DNA from: Lacticaseibacillus chiayiensis
Lineage (GTDB): Bacteria > Bacillota > Bacilli > Lactobacillales > Lactobacillaceae
Assembly: GCF_004123795.1 (NCBI RefSeq)
Contig: NZ_MSSM01000008.1
Coordinates: 31,872-95,871, forward strand
DNA length: 64,000 nt
Reading direction: 5' to 3'
Both the position numbers and the translations under genes were made by a program. Below are positions 1 to 8,736 of this stretch, piece by piece (position 1 is the first letter of the stretch; each line of letters opens with the position of its first letter). Under the pieces are notes generated by a model that was not told the origin of the DNA, made no database searches, and worked only from the letters and a program-made list of their open reading frames with translations.

Positions 1-118
1 TGCTGGTTATGACATGTATGTGCTGGGCTATCCGGGTGACTATTTGGACGTGACCAATCATCGAGTTGTTTCTAAGAAAAAGTTTCTGAAGCAATATCAG
101 GTGCTGGAAGATGCTTGA
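1..118 (+). CDS. C-terminal end of an unidentified protein (partial)
   Basis: The left edge cuts this gene: an open frame runs from base 2 to a TGA at 116-118 and gives the last 38 residues, ending in LEDA. The visible part is hydrophilic, with a Lys-rich stretch (SKKKFLKQ). A strong rho-independent terminator follows at about 171. I do not recognise the family from this fragment. Confidence 0.6.
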   Translation, partial: AGYDMYVLGYPGDYLDVTNHRVVSKKKFLKQYQVLEDA

Positions 119-170
119 GTGAAAATGTGGGGCCGCCTGTTTGATCAACATGATTAGTTTTTGCATAACA

Positions 171-224
171 AAAGACCGTAAACTTCGCCGACAAATTTGG
201 CAAAGTTTATGGTCTTTCTTTTTG
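171..224 (+). terminator. Rho-independent terminator
   Basis: Long imperfect hairpin: AAAGACC-TAAACTT on the left pairs with AAGTTTA-GGTCTTT on the right, followed by CTTTTTG. It ends the gene at the left edge and separates it from the convergent MFS gene. Confidence 0.85.
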
Positions 225-254
225 ATTTGGAAATGACATTTTAGCAGGGTACAA

Positions 255-1637
255 TTATGCGACTTGTTGACGCCTGTCACCCAACCGCCACTGGATGAAG
301 AAGGTTAGTGCTGCCAACCCAGCTAGCAGGAAGAAGTCGATCTGACTGCCGGCAGCCTCGGCACCAGTGGGGGCGAGGCGTTGTTGCAAGGTGATGATGG
401 CTGATAGACTGGCAGTGCCTAGTGAACCGGCGTATTGTTGCAGGGTATTGAACAACGAGTTGATGTCGGCTTTTTCCGGGCCGTTGACCATGGTGCTGGC
501 ATCAGACATGGTGTTGCCGAAGCCGAAATTGAAGCCCACCCGAAAAATCAGATAAAAGCCGACGACCATCGCCATGCCTAGTTGATGCGTGAACAGACCG
601 AGCAACATGGCACCGACAATCATGGCGGCATCGCTGATCAACAATAACCAATGGGCTCCGAAGCGATCATACAAGGTGCCGCCAATCGGTGAAACTGCCG
701 CGCCGAGCAAAGAGCCGGGCAATAATAGCAATCCGGCAACAGAAGCATTGGTGTGCAGGACATTTTCGGCAAACATCGGAATGACAAAAGCGATGCCGAC
801 GTTACCAAACTGCAGAATGAAGAAATTAATCGCACGGGCGCGAATGCCTGGGTGTTTGAGTAATGAAAAATTGAGTAACGGTGTTGATGTATGCCGCAAA
901 TGAAGACTCATGCCGATGATAGCGATGGCTAACGCGGCAGCATAAACCCAGAAAGTAATGGTGATGCCAGCTGCCGTGAATTGATCGAGCAGTTCGATGA
1001 GTGAAAATAAACCTACCGCCAATAGTAAGAAGCCGATGAAGTCGAAGCGATCGGTGGTGGTGCGTGCTTTAACGCGAATGGTTGCTTCACCCATGGACCA
1101 GACTAATAAAATGACAGGCAATACCAGCCAGAAAATCATGCGCCATGATGCGTAGTAAGTTAACAAACCGCCGTATGTTGGGCCTAATGCTGGCGCCAAT
1201 GACGTGACAACGCTCGCCATGCCGACGTAAAGGCCGAGATGCGCCTGGGGGATTAGGGTCAGAATCAGATGAAACATCAAAGGTGTCGAGACCCCAGTCG
1301 CTAACGCCTGTAGTAGCCGGCCGGCAAAAAGGATCGGAAAGTTCGGCGCCCAGATACATAGCAGCGTTCCGGTTAAGGCACACAAAATGGCCCCACGAAA
1401 CAAGGAGCGCGTGTTAAAACGGCGTAATAAAAAAGCAGTCGTACTCATGACCAACGTGACCATCAATAAGTAGCCAGAAGTGAGCCATTGAACCGTCGAT
1501 AAGTACACATGCAACGATTTGATCAACGTGGGAAAGGTGACATTCATCGACGTTTCAACCAAAATACCGACAAACGTCAGCAATCCTGCCGATAAAATAG
1601 CCAGTTGGATGCGATGTGAGACAGGTGAAGTCTTCAT
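255..1637 (-). CDS. MFS drug transporter, DHA2/EmrB-QacA type
   Basis: Membrane pump of the major facilitator superfamily, probably proton-driven export of drugs or other toxic compounds. About 460 residues if started at the ATG at 1637, which has GAAGG about 7 nt upstream and yields MKTSPVSHRIQLA followed directly by the first membrane helix; the frame stays open 43 codons further upstream, but that part is not hydrophobic and has no SD. Motifs include NVTFPTLIKSLHV in helix 1 (DHA2-like D1 region) and the loop PALGPTYGGLL (motif C, typical of antiporters). Many hydrophobic segments, consistent with 12-14 helices. No adjacent regulator is seen. Substrate unknown. Confidence 0.85.
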   Translation of the reverse strand: MKTSPVSHRIQLAILSAGLLTFVGILVETSMNVTFPTLIKSLHVYLSTVQWLTSGYLLMVTLVMSTTAFLLRRFNTRSLFRGAILCALTGTLLCIWAPNFPILFAGRLLQALATGVSTPLMFHLILTLIPQAHLGLYVGMASVVTSLAPALGPTYGGLLTYYASWRMIFWLVLPVILLVWSMGEATIRVKARTTTDRFDFIGFLLLAVGLFSLIELLDQFTAAGITITFWVYAAALAIAIIGMSLHLRHTSTPLLNFSLLKHPGIRARAINFFILQFGNVGIAFVIPMFAENVLHTNASVAGLLLLPGSLLGAAVSPIGGTLYDRFGAHWLLLISDAAMIVGAMLLGLFTHQLGMAMVVGFYLIFRVGFNFGFGNTMSDASTMVNGPEKADINSLFNTLQQYAGSLGTASLSAIITLQQRLAPTGAEAAGSQIDFFLLAGLAALTFFIQWRLGDRRQQVA

Positions 1638-1769
1638 GTGTGTGCCTTCGTTTCTATAATTTCGCCTGAAATAGACCTGGGACACTGCTGACGATAGCAG
1701 ATTTCTAAGCAGCGCGCAAACGGTTTCATGCGGTGGATGTGTATCAGTCACAACAGACTTAGCCAATAA

Positions 1770-2060
1770 ATACGACTATGCCAATTAATGCCGCTAGCCA
1801 ACAAAGATAAGACACTAGATCAAGCGCCCCAGTGGAAGATTGGGATTGACACTAAAGCCGATAACAATTCTTTTTGAACGAATAGTGCCTTATTCTCTGC
1901 GCTCGTCCTATATTTATACTATCAGTAACTCAGGATCAACAGAATAAAAGCCGAGAAAGGCGACGTTAACTTGGCAATTTTAGTTATGGTACTGCTAGCT
2001 TAACTCGTTACGTGAATGACCAGTAGAGATTATTTTCTCGTTTTGGCTTTATATACGTAG
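1770..2060. other. Intergenic region without a recognisable gene
   Basis: Between the MFS gene start and the terminator of the MMPL gene. No frame with a convincing ribosome binding site and no recognisable repeat or structured RNA was found here; it presumably carries the promoter of the leftward MFS gene. Confidence 0.4.
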
Positions 2061-2064
2061 CGAC

Positions 2065-2116
2065 AAAAAAGATTCTATAGTCATTAGCATTTTACTTCAC
2101 TAATAACAATAGAATC
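2065..2116 (-). terminator. Terminator of the TetR-MMPL operon
   Basis: Nearly perfect inverted repeat: GATTCTATAGTCATTAG at 2071 pairs with CTAATAACAATAGAATC ending at 2116. On the minus strand it is followed by TTTTTTGTCG, the expected U-tract, so it terminates transcription coming from the MMPL gene. Confidence 0.75.
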
Positions 2117-2264
2117 TTCATTACTAATACTTTTTATCATTGATTACTCGTCACGGTGCTGAAGCTTATTGATGAGCCATGCCCCTGTAGTACGTACTAA
2201 TAGCTGCTGATACGTGCTTTGGGCGATGCAGGAAAGTTGCGGATGGTGATTTTGGTATTGCCGC

Positions 2265-5200
2265 TTAGTGTGTGTGCGGCGTAGCATGCGTAGATGATTG
2301 ACGTTGTTTGCGCGTCAACTTAGCTGCAGTAGATGCTACAACAGGGGCATCAGGTGTGGGCTTTTTTGGACTGGTATAACCGGAATCACCGGAACCATCA
2401 TGCGGGCCGGGGCCTTGTGGGTGGTTGTTTTTTTGCATCTGTTTGTCGGTCAGACTGATGACGCTGGACATAACCAGTGGCAGCAGAAAGACGAGTAAAA
2501 TCAGTCCGAAGATAACGACTAGAGCCACCTGAATTAGGGTGGTAATGCCGGATGGAATCATCGCTGCGAAAGTGCCGCTTAAGATAATCGCTGCCGAGAT
2601 GACAACCGCTCCGATAACAGTGGCGGCTTTGGCGATGCGCTGGGTCATGGTGCCGCCTTCTAGGGCATTATCGCGGTATCGAACCATGAGGAAGATGCTA
2701 TAGTCAACACCAAGGGCAACAAGCATGATGAAGCCGAAGAATGGCGTATTCCAAGTTAGCATATCACGCCCGAGGACATAAGTTGAGAATAGCTTGGTCA
2801 AGCCCAATGAGGTGACGTAAGCAGTGATAAGTGTTGCGATGATGCTGATTGGCTGAATCAGTGATCGGGTGACCACAATCAGCGCGATGCTGATACCGAT
2901 GATCATGATCGCGGCGGTACGTTCGAAGTCGCCATTCGCAAGATCCTGAAGATCAGCGGTTTGAGAAGTTTGTCCACCAATCGCCACAGTCGCATCAGCA
3001 AGCGGTGTATGTTTCAGTTTAGCGGTGAGATCTGTTTTGATTGTTCGAATCTGTTGCGCCGCGGTATCGGTACTTGGATCGTCTTTTAACACGACTGTTA
3101 GCTTAGTGATTTTATTACCATCGAACATATAAGTTGAGAGCGCTGGTTTAAAAGTTTTGCTTTTTAGCGTTGCATCTGGAATATAGAATTTGTTACCTAA
3201 ATACGAATGTTGCAGTTCGGTTAAATATTGTTTCATGCTGGTACTCCCGTTTGCGATCGTACCAAGCGCTTTGTCGGCGGAAGTGAGTCCGGATTGCATG
3301 GAACTGACTTGCTGGGAGATCGCTTTGACTTTCGTATTCAGGGTCTGAACACCGGTGTTAACCTGTTCGGCGCCACTGGCAATTTGTGAAGCACCATTGT
3401 TTAGCGAGTCGTTTTGGCTAGCAAGTTGGGAAGAACCGGAGCTGAGCTGGTTCATACCCGAAACCAGTGTCGGGACTTGGTTGTTCAGGGAGTTGATGCC
3501 GCTATTCAGTTGATTGGTGCCATTGGTCAGTGTGCCAATGCCGTTGTTCATAGCAGTCGTGCCAGCATTTAAGGTTTTAATACCGTCACCTAAAGCTCCC
3601 GTACTATCAGTCAGTTGATGAACGCCATTGAAAAAAGTATTGATCTTGTCCAGAACCTGCTGATTTAGCTGATCGCCAGCCGGTCGTTGATTGATAAGCG
3701 TAAGAATTTGTTGCGCGGTTCCGCTTAACGTTTCTATCTGACTGTCGAGCTGGTTCATGGCGTTGGTAAGTTTGCTTGACTGACTGCTGAGCTGATTCAT
3801 GCCGCTAGCAAGAACCGTGCTATTGCTTTTAAGCTGATTCATGCCTTGGGTTAATTGATTAGAGCCGCTTTTTAGCGCGTTGACACCAGAACTAAGCGCT
3901 GGTAGCTGACTGCTCAACTGGCCGAGACCATTATTTAACGATGTCACACCGGATGTGTATTGACCGATGCCATTGCTGAGGCTATTTGCTCCTGTAGACA
4001 ACGTTGAGGTGCCATTCGCCAATGTTTGCACCTGCTGGGTACTACCAGCGACGTTAGCATTTTTGATTCCCGCACTGGCATCATTGAGTCCAGACTGAAC
4101 CTGTTTCAGACCTTTGACACTTTGAGTTAAACCACTAGTAATTGTTTTGAGTTGATCATTAAGATACAACGATTTAATTTTACTGCCACTCGGTTGAGTG
4201 ACCGAAGCGACGGTTTTGACCCCTTTTTCTTTTTGCAGGTAGTTGGTGACGTCATCGATAGTACCAAGAACTGTCGGGGTGTTCAGCGCATGCTTACTTT
4301 GAATGTAAATGGTCGTCGGCGAAGCCATGCCTTTTGAGTAATGGTCCTGAATCAGACGATAGCCAACTTTGGATTGCAGGGTTTCCGGCAATTCGTCCGC
4401 GTTGTTAAAGTTAAGCGTCTGATTGGCATTCAACAAAAATGGCACTACGATAATGGCGATCGTGCCAAGGGTGATAAGCGGTCGTGCGATAGCAACTTTG
4501 GAAAGATTGCGCCATAGTTTACTGGTACTATGACCATCCAGATTATTGCTTGGCCAGAATAGCTTTTCGCCCATGTTCGCCATAAAGAACATGTTTAGCG
4601 TTAACAGGACGACAAGAAGAACGAGCACCCCGATAGCAACCCCAACCGCAGAACGATAGAACTTAAAATTGGCAAGGCCAAGAACAGAAAAACCAATCAA
4701 TACCGATACACCGGAATAAAGAATCGTGCGGCCGCCAAATCGTCGGGCGATCCCAGCAGCTTTGATACGTGGAATTCCTTGCGAAAGCGCTGCCTTAAAG
4801 TCATCGTATAGCAAAATGTTGTAATCAGTCCCGATTCCGAATAAGACAACGACAAGGAAGACTTGAGTAAAATTGGAAATCGGAAAATTAAACTTATCTG
4901 CTAGTGTCATCACGATATTTAGCGATGTCAGGAAAGAAATTGCAACCGTAAGTAATGATACTAATGGCACAATCGGTGAGCGGAAAACAATGATCAACAC
5001 TATGAAGATAAAAATGGCAGCAATTATTTCAGTTTTCTGGATACCTTTTTCCGTTACCGTGGAGAAGTCGTCATTGAGCACAGCACTGCCGGTGACATAC
5101 GTTTTGACGTTGGCAGTTTTGATTTGTTTCTCTAAGTTTTGTGTTTGCGGCCGTACTTGACCGATAGCCTTGACATCAACTAGCGCCATTTGGGTGGTAC

Positions 5201-5561
5201 CGTCTTTGGCGTCAAGCTGCTTTTTGGATTCAGCGTTGTCAGACGGCTTAGTTACATTGACGATTTTGACAGCCTTTGAATCCTTGAGGTTGGTGAGCGT
5301 CTTGTCAATTGCCTTTTTCTGGTCTGTCGTCAGCTTCTTGTCACCGTTGCTGAAAACGAGCGCGTAGGAACGGACTTTTTGGTTATGATTAGCCCTTTGT
5401 TCAATGTTGGCCGCAACTTGGCTCTCTTCGTTTTTAGGGAGTGATAACGTACCTTTATCGCGAACGATAGCTGATACATCAGGCATTGTCACGAGAACCA
5501 CCAAAATGACGATGATCCAGAAAATCAAGGCAGGGATATGACGATTGCGAAACTTCTTCAT
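2265..5561 (-). CDS. MMPL/RND-family exporter with long coiled-coil extracellular domain
   Basis: About 1098 residues. Two six-helix MMPL halves (roughly residues 10-380 and 900-1060), with typical FGIGTDYNILLYDDF and LGVDYSIFLMVRYRD segments carrying the conserved Asp-Tyr pair of proton-coupled RND transporters. Between them (roughly residues 490-790) lies a very repetitive region of short units such as LSSGVNAL and LTQGMNQL, predicted coiled coil, as in YhgE/Pip-like and lactic acid bacterial MMPL proteins. The start ATG at 5561 overlaps the TGA of the upstream tetR gene as ATGA, so translation is coupled; an in-frame start 12 codons upstream would lie inside tetR. The pump is likely repressed by that TetR. 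Substrate (lipid, peptide or drug) cannot be told from sequence. Confidence 0.85.
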   Translation of the reverse strand: MKKFRNRHIPALIFWIIVILVVLVTMPDVSAIVRDKGTLSLPKNEESQVAANIEQRANHNQKVRSYALVFSNGDKKLTTDQKKAIDKTLTNLKDSKAVKIVNVTKPSDNAESKKQLDAKDGTTQMALVDVKAIGQVRPQTQNLEKQIKTANVKTYVTGSAVLNDDFSTVTEKGIQKTEIIAAIFIFIVLIIVFRSPIVPLVSLLTVAISFLTSLNIVMTLADKFNFPISNFTQVFLVVVLFGIGTDYNILLYDDFKAALSQGIPRIKAAGIARRFGGRTILYSGVSVLIGFSVLGLANFKFYRSAVGVAIGVLVLLVVLLTLNMFFMANMGEKLFWPSNNLDGHSTSKLWRNLSKVAIARPLITLGTIAIIVVPFLLNANQTLNFNNADELPETLQSKVGYRLIQDHYSKGMASPTTIYIQSKHALNTPTVLGTIDDVTNYLQKEKGVKTVASVTQPSGSKIKSLYLNDQLKTITSGLTQSVKGLKQVQSGLNDASAGIKNANVAGSTQQVQTLANGTSTLSTGANSLSNGIGQYTSGVTSLNNGLGQLSSQLPALSSGVNALKSGSNQLTQGMNQLKSNSTVLASGMNQLSSQSSKLTNAMNQLDSQIETLSGTAQQILTLINQRPAGDQLNQQVLDKINTFFNGVHQLTDSTGALGDGIKTLNAGTTAMNNGIGTLTNGTNQLNSGINSLNNQVPTLVSGMNQLSSGSSQLASQNDSLNNGASQIASGAEQVNTGVQTLNTKVKAISQQVSSMQSGLTSADKALGTIANGSTSMKQYLTELQHSYLGNKFYIPDATLKSKTFKPALSTYMFDGNKITKLTVVLKDDPSTDTAAQQIRTIKTDLTAKLKHTPLADATVAIGGQTSQTADLQDLANGDFERTAAIMIIGISIALIVVTRSLIQPISIIATLITAYVTSLGLTKLFSTYVLGRDMLTWNTPFFGFIMLVALGVDYSIFLMVRYRDNALEGGTMTQRIAKAATVIGAVVISAAIILSGTFAAMIPSGITTLIQVALVVIFGLILLVFLLPLVMSSVISLTDKQMQKNNHPQGPGPHDGSGDSGYTSPKKPTPDAPVVASTAAKLTRKQRQSSTHATPHTH

Positions 5562-6160
5562 TGAAACACTCTTCTTTCGTTGGTGAGACCGTTCCAAACT
5601 TGATTCTTCAAATCGATTGCCAGTGGTTGTTGATCGGAAACATGGCCTTCGAGTTGCTGTTGCGCCCAGACGATGTCAATCATGCTGACGATGCTACCGT
5701 ATAAAATAGCGAGCTGCGTGCGGACATCGGCCTTAACAATGACCCCGCGTTCCTGACCGTCCAAGAGCATGTTGTTGATGAGTGTGATAACACGACCGCG
5801 AGCTGCTCGGCTTTCGGCATTGAGGGCTTCGTTAAAGACATTTTGTTGAATGAAATGCAGTTCTGTCGGATATTGCTCCATAGATTCGATGGCTGCATCG
5901 AAAAGCCGGCTGAAAGTCGTTTCCGAATCGTCAGGATCGTAGGCGGCAGCCTTGGCTAGGACGTCATGGAAAAAGTCCATAATATCTATAAAAGCAGTAT
6001 TAAGAATATCTTCTTTGCTTTTGAAATGCCGATAAATCGTGCCAACTGCGACTTTTGCCGCTTTAGCGATGGAAGGTAAGTTGGTTTCGGCGTAACCACG
6101 TTCGGCGAATAGCTTTACAGCTTGGGCGATGATCGGACTTGGTACTGGAATAAGTTGCAT
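5558..6160 (-). CDS. TetR/AcrR-family transcriptional regulator
   Basis: 200 residues, normal for the family. N-terminal helix-turn-helix at about residues 10-55 with the TetR signature (FAERGYAETNLPSIAKAAKV, then GTIYRHFKSKEDIL); the C-terminal ligand domain is generic. ATG with an excellent AAGGAGG at proper spacing. First gene of a two-gene operon with the MMPL exporter (ATGA overlap). A perfect palindrome directly downstream of a consensus promoter precedes the gene and is the probable autoregulatory operator. Confidence 0.9.
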   Translation of the reverse strand: MQLIPVPSPIIAQAVKLFAERGYAETNLPSIAKAAKVAVGTIYRHFKSKEDILNTAFIDIMDFFHDVLAKAAAYDPDDSETTFSRLFDAAIESMEQYPTELHFIQQNVFNEALNAESRAARGRVITLINNMLLDGQERGVIVKADVRTQLAILYGSIVSMIDIVWAQQQLEGHVSDQQPLAIDLKNQVWNGLTNERRVFQ

Positions 6161-6175
6161 AATAACCTCCTTGTG

Positions 6176-6191
6176 GAATGAACGTTCATTC
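6176..6191. promoter_or_regulatory. Palindromic TetR operator
   Basis: GAATGAACGTTCATTC is a perfect 16-bp palindrome lying just downstream of the -10 box of the tetR promoter and just upstream of its SD. Position and symmetry fit autorepression by the TetR protein; TGAACGTTCA-type cores are common for this family. Confidence 0.75.
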
Positions 6192-6195
6192 GCAT

Positions 6196-6224
6196 ATATT
6201 AGTGTTTATGAATATTCTTGTCAA
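6196..6224 (-). promoter_or_regulatory. Sigma-70-type promoter of tetR-mmpL
   Basis: On the minus strand: TTGACA (6224-6219), 17-nt spacer, TAATAT (6201-6196). Near consensus, and followed immediately by the 16-bp palindrome at 6176-6191. Confidence 0.8.
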
Positions 6225-6370
6225 GGCTGTATAAAAATGGCTTTCAGTGGTGTCATTTGTCGAGCCAAACTTAATGATCTCTGGCTAGACAGAAAAGTGA
6301 GTGTGAAGCTAAAATATAGGCATTTACGTCTTCTGATTTGAATTGATCCGAATAATTTCGGCGACAGAAA

Positions 6371-6416
6371 AACGCGACTGAATTTTCACTGCAAAAATCA
6401 GTCGCGTTTATTTTTT
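6371..6416. terminator. Bidirectional rho-independent terminator
   Basis: AACGCGACTGA pairs with TCAGTCGCGTT, flanked by A-rich sequence on the left and TTTATTTTTT on the right. It lies downstream of the leftward five-gene operon that ends with the YheO-type regulator. Confidence 0.85.
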
Positions 6417-6454
6417 GCCCTTATCGACGGAAACATATCTAGTGCTTAAGTGCA

Positions 6455-7159
6455 TCACCGATATGGCATGTTTTGGTCTTCTTGCTTGATGATTTGCAAA
6501 TACTTATAGATGCTTACGGTGGACATGTTGAGGTATGTCGCGGTTTTGGCGACGGCATCTTTGAGTTCGAAGAAGTGTTGCTCATAGAGGCGGCGCACGA
6601 TGGCGATTTTTTCCTTGCGGGTTAGGTCGGCGATTGGTGGGTTGGGTGAACCCGTTAGTTCGCTGACAACTTGCCGGATCGCACCTTCTGGCTGAATGAA
6701 CAGATTTTCTGTTGGAGTCGCCGCTGCGAGGGGGTTCGCTGCAGGCGACAGTTCCGGCTGAAAGGCCTGAAGGAGTTCTTCGCTTAACTTTTCGAGCGTC
6801 GCCAGTTGCTGGAAACGGCTGACATCGGTGTTGATGCAAATCATGCCGATGAGTTCGCCGGCTTCATTTTTGATGAAAAAACTGGCGGAGTTGACTTTTT
6901 TGCCATTCATCAACGTGCTTTGATAGTGCACGACGTAATCCTGTTGCTGATACAGTTTATCGTGTAGGACTTTGGCGATGAAGTCGGTCGCGGGGGAATC
7001 CATGGTGCGTCCGGATATGCTATTTTCCAGGAAAATAATCGAGGAGTCGTAGCCATCGCTGGCCGGATTAATGGCGTGCATCACGATTTCCGTGGTCGGA
7101 CCGAGAACATGCGCAAGGAATTTTAAAAATGGACAATATGACTCGGGGGTGATCGGAAT
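6455..7159 (-). CDS. YheO-like PAS/HTH transcriptional regulator
   Basis: YheO-type PAS domain in the first ~110 residues (GPTTEIVMHAIN, then GYDSSIIFLENSISGR) and a C-terminal helix-turn-helix of the HTH_22 kind (LTRKEKIAIVRRLYEQHFFE, then TYLNMSTVSIYKYL). The first conventional codon in frame is GTG at 7084, but family-like sequence (PITPESYCPFLKFLAHVL) continues upstream in the same frame with no ATG, GTG or TTG. A strong AAGGAAGG abuts an ATT at 7159, so the real start may be AUU at 7159 (about 234 residues) or ATC at 7153. Alternatively an ATG at 7182 in another frame once led into it through an indel in a C5 run. Last gene of the minus-strand amino acid operon, so probably its regulator. 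Confidence 0.75.
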   Translation of the reverse strand: MPITPESYCPFLKFLAHVLGPTTEIVMHAINPASDGYDSSIIFLENSISGRTMDSPATDFIAKVLHDKLYQQQDYVVHYQSTLMNGKKVNSASFFIKNEAGELIGMICINTDVSRFQQLATLEKLSEELLQAFQPELSPAANPLAAATPTENLFIQPEGAIRQVVSELTGSPNPPIADLTRKEKIAIVRRLYEQHFFELKDAVAKTATYLNMSTVSIYKYLQIIKQEDQNMPYR

Positions 7160-7203
7160 CCTTCCTTTCTCAATAACCGCATCAGTTCCAGGTTGCGTCG
7201 ATG

Positions 7204-8349
7204 TTAGATTTTGGCTAATGCCTGGGTTAAATCAGCGATTAAGTCTTCAGTATCTTCAATGCCGCAAGACAAGCGCAACAGGCTATCGGTGACGCCTTGG
7301 GCAGCGCGTTCCTTTGCCGTTAAACAGGCGTGCGACATGGTGGCAGGGTGGGAAAGAATGGATTCCACACCGCCGAGACTGACGGCAAAAATCGGCAATT
7401 GCAATGCATCGATAAACGTGTTTAACCGCGCTTTGTCGGCGTCAGCAATTTCAAATGACAGCACCGCACCGCCGTTTTCTGCTTGGCGCATGTGGACGTC
7501 ATGATTGGGATGATCCGGCAATCCCGGGAAGTAGACTTGTTTGATTTTGGGATGTGCCTGTAAAAAGGTCGCGATCCGCTGGGCGTTGTGCTTGGATTGT
7601 TGCATGCGCAGACCCATTGTTTTCATGCCGCGCAAGACCAACCATGCGTCTTCAACGCCGAGGATGCTGCCAAATTCTTTTTGAAAAAGAGACAGTTCTT
7701 CAGCGATTGCCTGGTTGTTGGTTAAAACCGCGCCTGCGACCACGTCACTATGACCATTGATGAATTTCGTCAGACTTTCGATGACGATGTCGCAACCGAG
7801 TGCCAAGGGCTTTTGATAAAGCGGCGTCATGAACGTGTTGTCAGCCACTGTCAAAATGTCATGGGCCTTGGCGAGCGTCACGATCGGCTGCATGTCGGTG
7901 ACTTTCAGCAGCGGGTTTGACGGGGTTTCAACGTAAATCATTTTGGTTTTGGGCGTTAGTGCCTGTTCAATATTAGCAAGTTGATCATAAGCTGTAAACA
8001 CGACATCAATGCCATACTTAGGCAGAATCTTGGTCGCAAACGCCCCAGTGCCGCCGTAAACTTCAATCGGGAAAATGACTTGATCGCCCGCATTGAGCAG
8101 CATGAGCGCATTGGCAATCGCGGCCATGCCGGAGCTGAACACAAAACTGAAGCGGGCGTCGGCAATTTTGGCTAAACCATCCTGCAAGGCATCGATGGTG
8201 GGGTTACCAAAACGCGTGTACATGTAATCGCGATTGGTGCCTAAAGCCGGACTGTTGAAGGTGGAAGCTTGGTATTTAGGAATCGAAGACGCACCGGTAT
8301 GGCTGTCGATGACGGGGTAGCCATGTAAAAGATCCGTATTGATACCCAC
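7204..8349 (-). CDS. Cystathionine gamma-lyase / beta-lyase-type PLP enzyme
   Basis: 381 residues, the normal length of the Cys/Met metabolism PLP family (cystathionine gamma-synthase, gamma-lyase, beta-lyase, methionine gamma-lyase). Visible hallmarks are the substrate/PLP loop YTRFGNPT (about 44-51), SSGMAAI (72-78), the VADNTF segment (168-173) and the Schiff-base lysine in ESLTKFINGHSD, K195. It cleaves or forms C-S bonds in sulfur amino acids; the exact reaction cannot be fixed from sequence. Sits between a RidA protein, which removes the 2-aminoacrylate intermediates such lyases release, and a YheO-type regulator. The context favours a catabolic lyase. Confidence 0.85.
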   Translation of the reverse strand: MGINTDLLHGYPVIDSHTGASSIPKYQASTFNSPALGTNRDYMYTRFGNPTIDALQDGLAKIADARFSFVFSSGMAAIANALMLLNAGDQVIFPIEVYGGTGAFATKILPKYGIDVVFTAYDQLANIEQALTPKTKMIYVETPSNPLLKVTDMQPIVTLAKAHDILTVADNTFMTPLYQKPLALGCDIVIESLTKFINGHSDVVAGAVLTNNQAIAEELSLFQKEFGSILGVEDAWLVLRGMKTMGLRMQQSKHNAQRIATFLQAHPKIKQVYFPGLPDHPNHDVHMRQAENGGAVLSFEIADADKARLNTFIDALQLPIFAVSLGGVESILSHPATMSHACLTAKERAAQGVTDSLLRLSCGIEDTEDLIADLTQALAKI

Positions 8350-8352
8350 TTT

Positions 8353-8736
8353 TTAATCCTCCGGCACTTCCGCAACCATGTCGACTTCCAGTAATGTCTG
8401 AGCCGGTAATTCGCTAACCAAAACCGCGGTGCGCGCCGGGAACCCGTCATGGAAATAGGAACGGTATACCTGATCAAACGTCGGCAGTAACTTGAGATCG
8501 TTGATGTACACGGTTGTTTTGGCCACATGATCAAAGGAGGTCCCGTTATCCACCAAAATGTGATTCAAGTTGGCCATCACTTGTTTGGTTTGGGCAATGA
8601 TACCGTCCGGGATGTCCTTGGATTCCGGTATAAATGGTAGTTGGCCAGAGGTGAAAAGAACCGAACCGATTTGGGTAGCGGCGCTGTAACTGCCAATGGG
8701 AGCAGGGGCGTTCGTGCTGGTCAAACGTTTAATCAT
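8353..8736 (-). CDS. RidA family (YjgF/UK114) reactive enamine/imine deaminase
   Basis: 127 residues, the usual size. RidA features: IGSYSAA near the N-terminus, SGQLP, the segment GFPARTAV with the conserved Arg, and the C-terminal EVDMVA. Two in-frame ATGs exist; the one at 8742 touches the SD (GAGGT), while the one at 8736 has it 6-7 nt away and is chosen. The gene starts inside the last codons of the permease gene, so the two are coupled. RidA proteins hydrolyse enamine/imine intermediates of PLP enzymes, which fits the next gene, a cystathionine lyase-type enzyme. Confidence 0.9.
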   Translation of the reverse strand: MIKRLTSTNAPAPIGSYSAATQIGSVLFTSGQLPFIPESKDIPDGIIAQTKQVMANLNHILVDNGTSFDHVAKTTVYINDLKLLPTFDQVYRSYFHDGFPARTAVLVSELPAQTLLEVDMVAEVPED

